Both the position numbers and the translations under genes were made by a program. A DNA stretch of 64,000 nucleotides from the NCBI RefSeq assembly GCF_003987275.1, contig NZ_PIQF01000001.1, positions 620,001-684,000 of the forward strand, given 5' to 3'. Source of the stretch: Idiomarina seosinensis. Lineage in GTDB: Bacteria; Pseudomonadota; Gammaproteobacteria; Enterobacterales; Alteromonadaceae. The notes under the pieces were generated by a model. That model had not been told where the DNA came from and ran no database searches. It was given only the letters and a program-made list of their open reading frames with translations. Shown piece by piece: positions 22,894 through 31,255 of the stretch (within the stretch, counting starts at the first letter, position 1; the number at the start of each line of letters is the position of its first letter).

Positions 22894-23442
22894 ATGAAGT
22901 GGAATATCCCGAACATCTTAACTAGCTTCCGGATTGTATTAATTCCGGTATTTTTAGTTGTTTTTTATCTACCGTTTGAACAGGCACGTTTTTGGTCGGC
23001 GTTTATCTTTTTAGTGGCAGCTTTGACAGACGCACTCGATGGCTATATCGCACGCAAGTTTGATCAATTCACGGAGTTTGGCGAGTTTTTGGATCCGGTG
23101 GCGGATAAAGCCATGGTGGTGGCCGCATTGGTGGTAATCGTGGAAGATTACAACGCCTGGTACATTACCGTGCCTGCATTGACCATGATTTGCCGCGAAC
23201 TGATTGTTAGCGCACTCCGTGAGTGGATGGCACAGCGGGGCAGTCGCTCGGTAGTAGCCGTGTCTAATCTGGGTAAATTTAAAACCATCGCACAAATGGT
23301 GGCGTTAATTGGTCTGTTATGGAACGCCAATGTCTTTATTTTTTGGCTGGCCTTGGTATTATTTATGTTCGCATTCGTGCTGACGCTGTGGTCTATGTGG
23401 GAGTACCTGCGTTCTGCAGGGAGTCAATTGACTAGAAATTAA
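22894..23442 (+). CDS. pgsA: CDP-diacylglycerol-glycerol-3-phosphate 3-phosphatidyltransferase
   Basis: The 182-residue membrane enzyme has the complete CDP-alcohol phosphotransferase motif D-x2-D-G-x2-A-R-x8-G-x3-D-x3-D (DALDGYIARKFDQF through EFLDPVADK). The N-terminus MKWNIPNILTSFRIVLIPVF is typical of PgsA. It makes phosphatidylglycerophosphate, the precursor of PG and cardiolipin. It follows uvrC by 24 bp and precedes a tRNA cluster, a common gammaproteobacterial order. Confidence 0.97.
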   Translation: MKWNIPNILTSFRIVLIPVFLVVFYLPFEQARFWSAFIFLVAALTDALDGYIARKFDQFTEFGEFLDPVADKAMVVAALVVIVEDYNAWYITVPALTMICRELIVSALREWMAQRGSRSVVAVSNLGKFKTIAQMVALIGLLWNANVFIFWLALVLFMFAFVLTLWSMWEYLRSAGSQLTRN

Positions 23443-23538
23443 CTGCTTTGTCTTAAAAATAGCCAAACAGTCATAAAAATAGCAAAAAGTCATTGACTGA
23501 AAACGAATAGACAGTAGAATGCCACGGCAGATGACGGT

Positions 23539-23613
23539 GCGGGAATAGCTCAGTGGTAGAGCACAACCTTGCCAAGGTTGGGGTCGCGAGTTCGAATCTC
23601 GTTTCCCGCTCCA
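23539..23613 (+). tRNA. tRNA-Gly(GCC)
   Basis: A 75-nt cloverleaf runs from GCGGGAATAGCTCAG to TTCCCGC-TCCA, with anticodon loop TTGCCAA (anticodon GCC) and T-loop TTCGAAT. CCA is encoded. Confidence 0.97.
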
Positions 23614-23619
23614 AACATC

Positions 23620-23693
23620 GGCGGGTTGGCAGAATGGCTATGCAGCGGATTGCAAATCCGTGGATCTCGGTTCGACTCCGGGACCCGCCTCCA
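23620..23693 (+). tRNA. tRNA-Cys(GCA)
   Basis: A 74-nt cloverleaf runs from GGCGGGTTGGCAGAATGG to ACCCGCC-TCCA, with anticodon loop TTGCAAA (anticodon GCA) and T-loop TTCGACT. Confidence 0.97.
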
Positions 23694-23718
23694 TTGTTCG
23701 AGAACACTTCTATAAAGT

Positions 23719-23805
23719 GCCCGGGTGGTGGAATTGGTAGACACAAGGGATTTAAAATCCCTCGAAGGTAACTTCGTGCCGGTTCAAGTCCGGCCCCGGG
23801 CACCA
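23719..23805 (+). tRNA. tRNA-Leu(UAA), integration target of the island
   Basis: An 87-nt class II tRNA starts GCCCGGGTGGTGGAATTGG and ends CCCGGGC-ACCA, with anticodon loop TTTAAAA (anticodon TAA) and variable arm TCGAAGGTAACTTCGT. Its last 20 nt lie inside the island's left direct repeat, so integration keeps the tRNA intact. Confidence 0.97.
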
Positions 23806-23814
23806 ATTCCGATT
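23786..23814 (+). repeat. Left attachment site (attL), 29-bp direct repeat
   Basis: The repeat begins in the T-arm of tRNA-Leu (AAGTCCGGCCCCGGGCACCA) and extends 9 nt beyond the CCA (ATTCCGATT). The identical 29 bp recurs at 47133. Confidence 0.95.
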
Positions 23815-23918
23815 ATTTCAAAGTCTATTAAATGCCGCTAGCCATTGATTTTACTGGCTTTCAAGGCAAATACTGATTCCTTCTGTCTACATCAAATCGT
23901 TGCAAATCGATACTAAGT

Positions 23919-23966
23919 GGTGCTACTTTTGGTGCTACATCAATTCGGTTATGCGGATGTAGCACC
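23919..23966. promoter_or_regulatory. Candidate integrase arm-type sites, left end
   Basis: GGTGCTAC occurs at 23919-23926 and 23931-23938, 12 bp apart start to start. The inverse GTAGCACC lies at 23959-23966, touching the int start codon. The same pair with the same spacing occurs near the right end. Binding here could also repress int. Confidence 0.65.
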
Positions 23967-25274
23967 ATGGCAGACGACAAGCTAGTCATCGAAAAACATA
24001 AGCACGTCGAACACCTCAAACCCTCGGACCGTGATGAATGGTATCGGGTAGCAGGTGGCACCGGTTTAAGGCTTCTTGTAAGAAAGCAGGGCGGTAAGTA
24101 TTGGCGTTTAAAGTACCGGTTTCGTAAAAAGCAGAAGACGCTGGCGCTAGGTGTATTTCCTGAAGTAACTCTCAAGCAAGCAAAAGATGGAGTTATTAAG
24201 GCCAAAGCTATGTTGGCTGATGGTATCGATCCTGGTGAAACAAAATCATCAAATGCGAATGATAACAGTTTACGATTTTATGCGGCTAAATGGTTGGAAT
24301 ACCAATCCCAGGCAACGGCCCGGATCTGGTCTGAAGACCACAAGGCGAGGGTATGGAAGCGTCTTGAAAACGGCATCCTCAAAAAATTAGGTGATAAGCT
24401 GATCACTGACGTCCGTAAAGAAGATATTAGACGTTTAATTGAGAATGTTGAGGGCAAGGGTCACCATGAAACAGCCAAACGCATAGCGGACGATACACAG
24501 CGTCTATTTGAATACGTAGTCGATCAGTATTCGCTTGAAGACGATGTCGACATTCGTTTACTGCGACCCGTCAAAGTTATTTCCAAGCCGGTTGTTCACC
24601 GTGAAGCGCTGGACATCAACAATTTGCCGTTCTTCATGCAGGATCTAACTAACTATACGCAGACGGGTAGGGAATTAACGGCTCTGGCCATTGAGTTACT
24701 GATTCTAACGTTTGTGCGCTCAGGCGAGCTAAGAGGCGCTCGGTGGGAGGAGTTTGACCTTGATAACAAGGTTTGGTCGATTCCTGCAGAGCGTATGAAG
24801 ATGAAGCGGCCACATGACGTACCGTTATCAGTCCAGGCTCTTGATGTCATTAAACGCATCAAATGCATTACCGGCCACTATGAACTGTTATTCCCGTCTG
24901 AAACTAAGCCGGATGAGCCCATGTCTGATAACACAATGCGCCAGGCTATGTTCAAAATGGGCTACTTTCCGAAGGCGAAAGATACCAAAGACGGCAAGAT
25001 TGCTAAAACCTACCTTAAGTACCAGGATAACGCCCATTACCCTGATGGCCGTTTGAAAGAGAAGGCGGTGCCACATGGCTTTAGAACCATGGCGTCATCG
25101 ACATTGCATGAGAGTGATCAGAAGTTTCGGTCTGACGCTATTGAACGTCAATTAGCACACGTTGAACAGAATAAGGTGAAGGGCGCTTATTCGCATAAGG
25201 CTGAGTATTGGGATGAGCGGGTCGAGATGATGGAGTGGTGGGGAGAGTTTTTATATGATCAGAATAAGCGATAG
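23967..25274 (+). CDS. int: P4-type tyrosine integrase
   Basis: The 435-residue protein has the N-terminal arm-binding DUF4102-like domain (GLRLLVRKQGGKYWRLKYRFRKKQKTLALGVF, about residues 28-60), a core-binding SAM-like domain (about 95-190) and the catalytic domain with RSGELRGARWEE, HGFRTMASS and the C-terminal GAYSHKAEYW tyrosine region, i.e. R, HxxR and Y present. It is read inward from the tRNA, as in P4/CP4-57 islands. No clear Shine-Dalgarno precedes the ATG; instead a GTAGCACC box touches it. It is presumed to catalyse excision and integration at the 29-bp repeats. Confidence 0.95.
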   Translation: MADDKLVIEKHKHVEHLKPSDRDEWYRVAGGTGLRLLVRKQGGKYWRLKYRFRKKQKTLALGVFPEVTLKQAKDGVIKAKAMLADGIDPGETKSSNANDNSLRFYAAKWLEYQSQATARIWSEDHKARVWKRLENGILKKLGDKLITDVRKEDIRRLIENVEGKGHHETAKRIADDTQRLFEYVVDQYSLEDDVDIRLLRPVKVISKPVVHREALDINNLPFFMQDLTNYTQTGRELTALAIELLILTFVRSGELRGARWEEFDLDNKVWSIPAERMKMKRPHDVPLSVQALDVIKRIKCITGHYELLFPSETKPDEPMSDNTMRQAMFKMGYFPKAKDTKDGKIAKTYLKYQDNAHYPDGRLKEKAVPHGFRTMASSTLHESDQKFRSDAIERQLAHVEQNKVKGAYSHKAEYWDERVEMMEWWGEFLYDQNKR

Positions 25275-25292
25275 GCTTAAAGATCTCTAGAT

Positions 25293-25321
25293 ACCGGGCC
25301 TGAAGTCACTTCAGGCCCGGT
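25293..25321. terminator. Hairpin between int and the ABC-three-component ATPase gene
   Basis: A 12-bp perfect stem ACCGGGCCTGAA/TTCAGGCCCGGT with a 5-nt loop lies between two convergent genes. No strong T run follows on either strand, so termination is likely but not certain. Confidence 0.6.
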
Positions 25322-25364
25322 GCTAGTGATGCATATTTCTTATTTGCCGCGCTCTTCAAAGGTT

Positions 25365-27692
25365 TTATGGGGCTTCTTTCGCCAATTGCTGCATGTTTAG
25401 AGACCTTGATTTCAGACCGGCACGACTGAAGCGATAACGCATATATGCTGAAATATCGTCCTCATGCGAGGATACGATGAGTTGGCAACGCTTAAGTTCG
25501 CAGCGAAGCAAATCTGTAAGCGAAGCAATGTTTACCTCGTCTAAAGATTGAGATGGGTCATCAATAAACATAAGTGGAACGTTTGCGTAAACCTTATTGA
25601 GGGAGAGAAAAAACGCAAGGCCTAAAGCAGATACTTGTCCTGTGCTCATGGATAAAACCGCATCATGATCTGACTTTTCCGCAGTTAGAAAACGAAGCTG
25701 TTTACCGTCTTGGCTTTCAATAAAAAGACCAAGACCGCGCTGGTAATTCTGAATCAGACGCCCACTGTATATATGGAATATTAGCTCAACCTCAGATATA
25801 GTTTGATCTGCATACTTTTGCTCTGCTTTTTTCAAAGTTGTCCGCAGTTTATTTACTTTTTCCTTCGCAAGGTTAGCAGCCTCATTCTCTTGCTGAATCT
25901 TTTTAAGGTTTGCTTGGCATTGTTGAAGTCTGTTACTTCTTGCCTCATTGGCTTTAAACTTGATATAGAGTTCTTTGTTTTTTATATCTTGATGATCAAG
26001 CATATAAAAGTCCTGCAGTTCTTTAAAAGCAGAAAAAATAATCTCACGCCAGTTATCCGGAAGGCCTCCGCTATCTTCTTTCTTCTTTGAGCGAATCAAG
26101 TCTAAAAGCTTTTTATGGCGGCTATCTACAACCACCTCATCTTCGCTGAATGAAAAGGTTACAGGAATGCCTTTAGCATTAAGCCGTTCAGCCAATTGAT
26201 CTATAGCAGTTAGGTGAGTTCTATTTTCATGTAGAACTCTATGTAATGCTTCGTCGTATTGACGTTTCAGATCTGTTTCGCGTGCCTTGATGAAGGTTTC
26301 AAGTGAATCTAGTTGGATGGTCATCTTATCGACCAACTTGATGAGAGCTTGGCCATCCTCTCCAAGAGAGTTAGAAATATCCTCAGCTCTTTTTTCTACT
26401 GCTTCAAGCATTGATTTATGGACTTTCCAATCATTGCCGCAGAGTGGACAAAGCGTGTCATCGGGGTAAATTTTTGCGTGTTCTTCGAGAACCTGCTTCT
26501 TCAGGCGAGCAAGTTCTGTGGCCGCGACCTCGTTCTGTACATTCTTAGACTGCAAACTATTGCGCTCGGTAATTTGAGCTTTAAACTGCTTGAACTGCTC
26601 GTTTTTCCACCCAGGTAACTCACTTGCTTGTTCTGTAGTAATATTGGCAGCTCCTTGTTTTATTACGGCTAAAGCTGCAGTCAATCGGTTAAGTTTATTT
26701 TTAGTTTTGTTGAGTTCTTCAAGCCTACTTCTGTCCGTTCCTAGCTTAGCTAAACGAGTCAGTAATTCCTTATTTCTATTAATTTCTGCTTCAATTTCCT
26801 CATTGTTTGCTCTGATGCGGACGACGGATTTTCTAGTGAGCAGTTCATCTAGCCTCCTAATAGCTTCGATGTATTGATCGTAACTTTCTTGGTCATAGAT
26901 AGGAAACGGCTCCTTCTTATCCCAGCCTAGTTCGGAATCAATCGTGGAAAGTCTTTTATATTTCGCGCTGGCAAAATCAGCCCCAATCATTTCACGCAAA
27001 GCAGCATATTCTGCTTGGAGAGAAGACTCATCAGTTTTCCGCTTCTCGTCACTTAAAAACCTAGAAAGCTTGGTTGAGATTGAACGGCAGTTTTCAATTT
27101 CTGTAGCAATATCACTGATGTTGAAAAGATTTCCTAGTTCATCTTTGCGCTCATCCACCCGCGTATGAAGAAGTTTATTTTGTCCCTGCTCTAAGTAATT
27201 AAGAAATGGAAAGTTTTCTCTAAAGTTTTCCCCAAAGACTTCATCCAAAAATTCGTTTTCACGAATATTAGCCGACGAAAAATCATCGGAATCAAATTCA
27301 GGTAGTTCGTATAGTGAGAATAGCTTGAATTCGTCTGCTCGGTTGTTTGTTTTTGTTTTAAATGCTTTTACAGGCGCATGTCTAGCTAAAATTAGTTTCC
27401 GTGGTCCGTTAACGAATTCGACTTTGATTGATAGATCTTGGTTTCTAGAGCGGTTATTCCAGAAAAGATTGTCATCATAATTTTTTTTCTGTTTTGTCAT
27501 CAAAGTCGCGAAGAGATTTTCAATCCTCTTTATCTTACCAGTTAGAAGTAATTCGATTGCGTCGAAAATAGTTGTCTTTCCGTATCCATTCGGGCCATCA
27601 AGAGTCAACAAAGATGAGCTACCTAAATCTAAGTCAATGTGTTTGAAAGCTTTGAAGCTAGAAATCTCAATTCGAGCTATTTTCCAATTCAT
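25365..27692 (-). CDS. SMC/Rad50-like ATPase of an ABC-three-component (Lamassu-like) defence system
   Basis: The 775-residue protein has an N-terminal Walker A GPNGYGKTTIFDAIE (about residues 34-48), two long coiled-coil arms (about 200-400 and 450-620) joined at a zinc hook CPLC (about 416-419), and a C-terminal ABC signature LSMSTGQVSALGLAFFLSL and Walker B PLMFIDDPSQSLDE. It is the last gene of a three-gene operon and overlaps the middle component by 26 bp. By analogy with LmuB it would sense foreign DNA and control the nuclease partner. A stand-alone repair ATPase is less likely given the operon. Confidence 0.88.
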   Translation of the reverse strand: MNWKIARIEISSFKAFKHIDLDLGSSSLLTLDGPNGYGKTTIFDAIELLLTGKIKRIENLFATLMTKQKKNYDDNLFWNNRSRNQDLSIKVEFVNGPRKLILARHAPVKAFKTKTNNRADEFKLFSLYELPEFDSDDFSSANIRENEFLDEVFGENFRENFPFLNYLEQGQNKLLHTRVDERKDELGNLFNISDIATEIENCRSISTKLSRFLSDEKRKTDESSLQAEYAALREMIGADFASAKYKRLSTIDSELGWDKKEPFPIYDQESYDQYIEAIRRLDELLTRKSVVRIRANNEEIEAEINRNKELLTRLAKLGTDRSRLEELNKTKNKLNRLTAALAVIKQGAANITTEQASELPGWKNEQFKQFKAQITERNSLQSKNVQNEVAATELARLKKQVLEEHAKIYPDDTLCPLCGNDWKVHKSMLEAVEKRAEDISNSLGEDGQALIKLVDKMTIQLDSLETFIKARETDLKRQYDEALHRVLHENRTHLTAIDQLAERLNAKGIPVTFSFSEDEVVVDSRHKKLLDLIRSKKKEDSGGLPDNWREIIFSAFKELQDFYMLDHQDIKNKELYIKFKANEARSNRLQQCQANLKKIQQENEAANLAKEKVNKLRTTLKKAEQKYADQTISEVELIFHIYSGRLIQNYQRGLGLFIESQDGKQLRFLTAEKSDHDAVLSMSTGQVSALGLAFFLSLNKVYANVPLMFIDDPSQSLDEVNIASLTDLLRCELKRCQLIVSSHEDDISAYMRYRFSRAGLKSRSLNMQQLAKEAP

Positions 27693-28332
27693 TGGCGATT
27701 AGTTCCTTTATTAGTTCATCTGAATTATTATTAGTGAGTTTTTGGACCGTTGCGTATGTTGAATCCAGACCCTCTTCAGCAACCGCCTCGCTAGCTTGCA
27801 TTCGAAGAGGAGTAAGCTGTCTGCGAGTGAATGGGAGCTCGAGAAATGGAAGTTTTATAAAAATCTTTGCAGCTACGCTATATTGAGAGGCTGCTAGTGG
27901 ATCTTCTTTATACTCTCTGAATCCGTCTTTATCAGAAATGGTCACCTCTAGGCTTTCATACGAGCACTGCTCAATAATTTTCTGTTCGGTATTGCTGTAG
28001 TACAAAACATACTTTTTGAAGAAATGAGGATCTTCTTCAATCGCAAATATGCGCTCTTCGAGACTCTTGAAATCGGCCAGTCTTTCTATTTGGTGAGTGC
28101 AGATTAGGTCGCAGTTCTTTTTAAAAGCCGGGTTGCTAAGGAATGAATCAGGTGCAGACTGATTGATAGTGGTATTTAATTCTTTTGGGGTTTCAAGCTT
28201 GTCCAGCTTATGGAGAATGGCAAACCTAACCGCAGATCCGGACTCACGAATATAAAAACTTGTGTGTTCGTTTTCACACTCCTTTACAAAGTCATGAGCT
28301 TTTAGTGCCTCGTCAATAATCCTATTTATCAT
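27667..28332 (-). CDS. Middle component of ABC-three-component system
   Basis: The 221-residue protein has no motif I can name. It begins MINRIIDEALKAHDFVKECENEH and contains FTRRQLTPLRMQASEAVAEEGLDSTYATVQKL near its end. It sits between the predicted nuclease (11-bp overlap) and the ATPase (26-bp overlap), in the place and size class of the middle component (LmuC-like) that bridges effector and SMC ATPase. The role is assigned from context, not from sequence. Confidence 0.65.
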   Translation of the reverse strand: MINRIIDEALKAHDFVKECENEHTSFYIRESGSAVRFAILHKLDKLETPKELNTTINQSAPDSFLSNPAFKKNCDLICTHQIERLADFKSLEERIFAIEEDPHFFKKYVLYYSNTEQKIIEQCSYESLEVTISDKDGFREYKEDPLAASQYSVAAKIFIKLPFLELPFTRRQLTPLRMQASEAVAEEGLDSTYATVQKLTNNNSDELIKELIANELENSSN

Positions 28333-29554
28333 TTATTAAATCCTCTGCGTCTTCTTTGGTCATAACGTTTAAGCAAAATGACTTGACGATATTGCTATCA
28401 ACACGCTCTCTCATTTTTTGATCGCTTAAATCTTCAGAGTGAGTAAATTTGGTATCAATAGTAAAAGATTTCGAGGATCTACTAGCAATAAGGTTGTTGT
28501 ACTCGAACAACAGCTTGAGAAGGTCCTCGTTACTTTCCATTTCTTCTATCAGGTCTGAAGTACACCCTTCGAGATCTTCTGGTAAAGGAAGATCAAGGGC
28601 TGTAGGAAGATAAAATTTCTTATCGCAGTCTAAATAGTGGGGGAACTGTTTTAGAATTGGCTCAACTTTCATAGTTTCGATAAGTGATGAATAACGTCGG
28701 ATATCAGCTTTCTGAATAGTTGAAAACCGTTCCGACGGCTTCATTAGTTGACAAAGTCCTATAAGCTCGGGGGGTTCTGCGAGCCGTATATGTTCAAAAA
28801 GGCGCTGCGCTCTGGCGTAGGTTGTGTCATTCATGTTTGGTAAAATCTGATTGACTCTATCTTCAAGGTAATTAGAAAGCCTAGCTTTCAGCTCCACAGC
28901 AAAATACTCGGTGCTATCATAAGGGTTCTTGGTCAATATATCGTTAAGTAGGCTGGCTGCTGAAATACGATTCTCGTAGGCGGCTCTAGTTGCCTTTAAC
29001 TGATCTTCTTGCACCAAGCGATGAATTTCTATTGCTTTAGAACTTATCTTGTTAGACAGAAGGCAGTAATTGTAATGTAAAAGGTCATCGCTAAGTGTGA
29101 TATTCTTCGTAGTACATATTTGCTGAATTATTTCTTTTGTTAGCTCCTCGATTTCACCTAAACCGCAATATTTTTTTTGACCATAATCGTAGAACGTGAC
29201 GGTCTCTCCATTGCTCGCTGTATAATCGCTGGTATCGTTTAATTTTAAAGAAACGTGGAAATAACGCGAAATACCTTTTGTACGATCAAGCTCTATCGCT
29301 GCGCATTTTTCTAAAGCTTCCTTGTATTGGTTACGGTAGGAGCCTATGTTTGCTTTCACTTGATGCGCGCTGGTTAAAGTATTTTCTTTATAGATGGCAA
29401 AGTCGTCACTACTATCTAACTGTAGTTCGAAATCCACATCACCTTGATTGATAAGTTTGAGGCAGTGGTATAGAGCAATTTTCCCCTGATAAACGTACCC
29501 ACTCCATGTCGTAACTGCAGTTGGTGGATATTTAACATCCGTATTTACATTCAC
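28322..29554 (-). CDS. Predicted nuclease effector of ABC-three-component system
   Basis: The 410-residue protein starts with a restriction-endonuclease-fold pattern seen in Cap4/DUF4297-type effectors: WSGYVYQGKIALYHCLKLI (about residues 18-36), a Glu in FELQLDSSDDFAIY (about 42-55) and HQVKA (about 64-68), the E/D...QxK triad. The remaining 300 residues are helical with no recognised motif and would hold the partner-binding C-terminal domain. It is first in the operon. DNA cleavage on phage infection is inferred from Lamassu/ABC-3C systems. Confidence 0.75.
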   Translation of the reverse strand: MNVNTDVKYPPTAVTTWSGYVYQGKIALYHCLKLINQGDVDFELQLDSSDDFAIYKENTLTSAHQVKANIGSYRNQYKEALEKCAAIELDRTKGISRYFHVSLKLNDTSDYTASNGETVTFYDYGQKKYCGLGEIEELTKEIIQQICTTKNITLSDDLLHYNYCLLSNKISSKAIEIHRLVQEDQLKATRAAYENRISAASLLNDILTKNPYDSTEYFAVELKARLSNYLEDRVNQILPNMNDTTYARAQRLFEHIRLAEPPELIGLCQLMKPSERFSTIQKADIRRYSSLIETMKVEPILKQFPHYLDCDKKFYLPTALDLPLPEDLEGCTSDLIEEMESNEDLLKLLFEYNNLIASRSSKSFTIDTKFTHSEDLSDQKMRERVDSNIVKSFCLNVMTKEDAEDLINDK

Positions 29555-30036
29555 TTCCTAAACCCCATTAATCCTTTCTAGCTACTTAATTTATGCCGAA
29601 AACGCGACTAGAAATTTTCAGTCACACTTAAATGTGAACGGTAAGTAATTGGCTTAAATGACTCAATACACATTACACGAATATTTTCGGCTCTGTACGC
29701 ATAAATAGAGCTAAACATTACCTCTCAACGTTAACAGACCAAATATAACCTTCAAAAAACGGATCTCATTATGATTCCTGATGGAGGTTAGTCGTTATGA
29801 ACCGATTAATAAAATCAGATGTTCGTTGCAGTTATAGAAAACTATCCACGGCACTCTGAACCTCAACTTTTGAGACATACATTATAACAGCGAGGCATGT
29901 AATGCGTTGCTTCCTACAACTGGTTCCCAAATTAACGAAATGGGAACAAGCAAACCCACTAAAAACGGGTTACTTACCTCTTTATACCCCCTTAAGTACT
30001 AAAAATCACGTTTTACAGCAAAAAAGGAACTAGACC
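29555..30036. other. 482-bp intergenic region between the ABC-3C operon and the compact recombinase
   Basis: AT-rich DNA that must hold the divergent promoters of both flanking units. It contains a 21-codon frame at 29797-29859 with a good ribosome-binding site (TGGAGGTTAGTCGTT-ATG), coding for a basic 20-residue peptide, and a 7-bp inverted repeat GTTCCCA/TGGGAAC at 29923-29947. I see no recognised RNA gene. Confidence 0.5.
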
Positions 30037-30597
30037 ATGGCCGAAGTACAAGCGGTTAAGGATCTGGATACCGTGAAGCTAATCAGCTACCTTCTCAGAC
30101 GAACTTACGGTCAGCAAATTGCTGACGTCTGGGATGTTGGCTTGAACTTGGCGTTGCGGATCTCAGACTTACTATCCATCAAGTTTGAAAATGTCGAGCA
30201 CGACCGGCTGTTGCTGGTTGAAGGCAAAACGTCGAAGCTAGCGACAATTAAACTCAATGAAAAGGCGAGGTCGGTCATCGCTCGTATTCGCGCTGAGCAC
30301 CCTGACCACATTTATCTCTTTCAGTCTTATCGAAACCAACGGTCTAAAAATACACCTGCAAAACCATTAAGCCGCCGTTACGTGTCGCGAGCATTTGCGG
30401 CAATAGGTGAGGAGGTTGGTATCGACTTAGGTACGCACTCTATGCGTAAAACCAGAGGTTACCATCTGTACAAGAACACTAACGATATTGCCAGGGTTAT
30501 GAAAATGCTGCGTCACAGCTCAGAGGCCGTCACGTTGCGATACATCGGAATAACCCAGGAAGATGTTGATAGGGACTTTGTTGAGCTGGAGCTATAG
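30037..30597 (+). CDS. Compact tyrosine recombinase
   Basis: At 186 residues this is little more than a catalytic domain: ALRISDLLSIKFENV carries the first Arg, THSMRKTRGYHLY the HxxR box, and LRHSSEAVTLRYIGI the last His and the nucleophilic Tyr. All catalytic residues are present, while the core-binding domain is missing. The size resembles FimB/FimE-like invertases and short phage-type recombinases. It may invert or excise a segment within the island; no target site was found. A good AAAAAAGGAACT ribosome-binding site precedes it. Confidence 0.88.
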   Translation: MAEVQAVKDLDTVKLISYLLRRTYGQQIADVWDVGLNLALRISDLLSIKFENVEHDRLLLVEGKTSKLATIKLNEKARSVIARIRAEHPDHIYLFQSYRNQRSKNTPAKPLSRRYVSRAFAAIGEEVGIDLGTHSMRKTRGYHLYKNTNDIARVMKMLRHSSEAVTLRYIGITQEDVDRDFVELEL

Positions 30598-30635
30598 AAA
30601 ACGATTGAAATAGTGGTTTGGGAATCTAAAGCAAA

Positions 30636-30656
30636 AGGCGAGGAAAGTCCTCGCCT
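30636..30656 (-). terminator. Terminator at the end of the hsdMSR-sirtuin operon
   Basis: A 9-bp stem AGGCGAGGA/TCCTCGCCT with a 3-nt loop is followed on the minus strand by TTTTGCTTT. It lies 20 bp past the small coupled gene and also follows the convergent recombinase gene. Confidence 0.75.
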
Positions 30657-30676
30657 CTTCATAACGTAAAGTCTTA

Positions 30677-30799
30677 TCAGACTTGCATCGTTTTAACCTT
30701 ATTTTCGGCTTGAGCTTTTTTGTAAGCTTCAACCAATTTAGCCATACCAGCTTTCTTTGCAGGATGGACAGAATACTCAGTTTTCTTTGATGAACGCAT
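30677..30799 (-). CDS. Small basic protein (40 aa) coupled to the end of the RM operon
   Basis: The frame encodes 40 residues, MRSSKKTEYSVHPAKKAGMA and a lysine-rich helix-forming remainder (10 Lys in total). It starts inside the end of the 155-residue gene (23-bp overlap, different frame) with an excellent ribosome-binding site AAGGAGGGACTCCATT-ATG, and is followed by the terminator. I do not recognise the family. The strong Shine-Dalgarno and the position support a translated gene. Confidence 0.65.
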   Translation of the reverse strand: MRSSKKTEYSVHPAKKAGMAKLVEAYKKAQAENKVKTMQV

Positions 30800-31244
30800 A
30801 ATGGAGTCCCTCCTTGCCCAAATTTTGAACATAATTGAATTTTAGTCTAGGTGCATGCCACTTGGCAAGCCTTTTATAGTATTTTACAAGCCTAGGGTCT
30901 GCGGCCATGGCGGTATATGCTTTTGCTGAGAAGCGGTTGCAATGATCATCTATAACGGCGGAGACTACTGAGCCCAGCTCATACATATTTATGTTCCATC
31001 CTACTGACGGAGGCTCGAACTGAATATTTTGCTCGACGTTACTCTCAAGGTCAAACTTCACTTCGTAGCAGTCGTCAGCCACCGGGAAACCTAGCTCTTC
31101 AGCATAAAAATCCCTTTCTTCAGAGCCTTCGACATAGTGAAAGGTGGTTGGTACAAAAAACACCTTATAGTCTACCCCTGTTATTTCTACTGAGTAGATA
31201 TGAGCGACGACATCATTAGCTACTTCAAACTCCTGAACCTGCAC
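30777..31244 (-). CDS. Unknown 155-aa protein in the RM operon
   Basis: The protein starts MQVQEFEVANDVVAHIYSVE from a GTG with AAGGA at the right distance; that Shine-Dalgarno overlaps the stop codon of the sirtuin-like gene, so the two are coupled. It is acidic in the first half (PTTFHYVEGSEERDFYAEELG) and basic near the end (KYYKRLAKWHAPRLKFNYV). No signal peptide, membrane segment or known motif is visible. Given the fixed spacing it probably works with the sirtuin-like protein, but its function is unknown. Confidence 0.75.
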   Translation of the reverse strand: MQVQEFEVANDVVAHIYSVEITGVDYKVFFVPTTFHYVEGSEERDFYAEELGFPVADDCYEVKFDLESNVEQNIQFEPPSVGWNINMYELGSVVSAVIDDHCNRFSAKAYTAMAADPRLVKYYKRLAKWHAPRLKFNYVQNLGKEGLHYAFIKEN

Positions 31245-31255
31245 AACTTGTATCC

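Noticed and set aside
23471-23806. Protein frames across the tRNA-Gly, tRNA-Cys and tRNA-Leu cluster
   Set aside because: They fall wholly on tRNA genes and have no independent support.
29797-29859. A 20-residue peptide gene between ABC-3C and the recombinase
   Set aside because: The ribosome-binding site is good, but the frame is only 21 codons with no recognisable product; kept as a note, not a gene.
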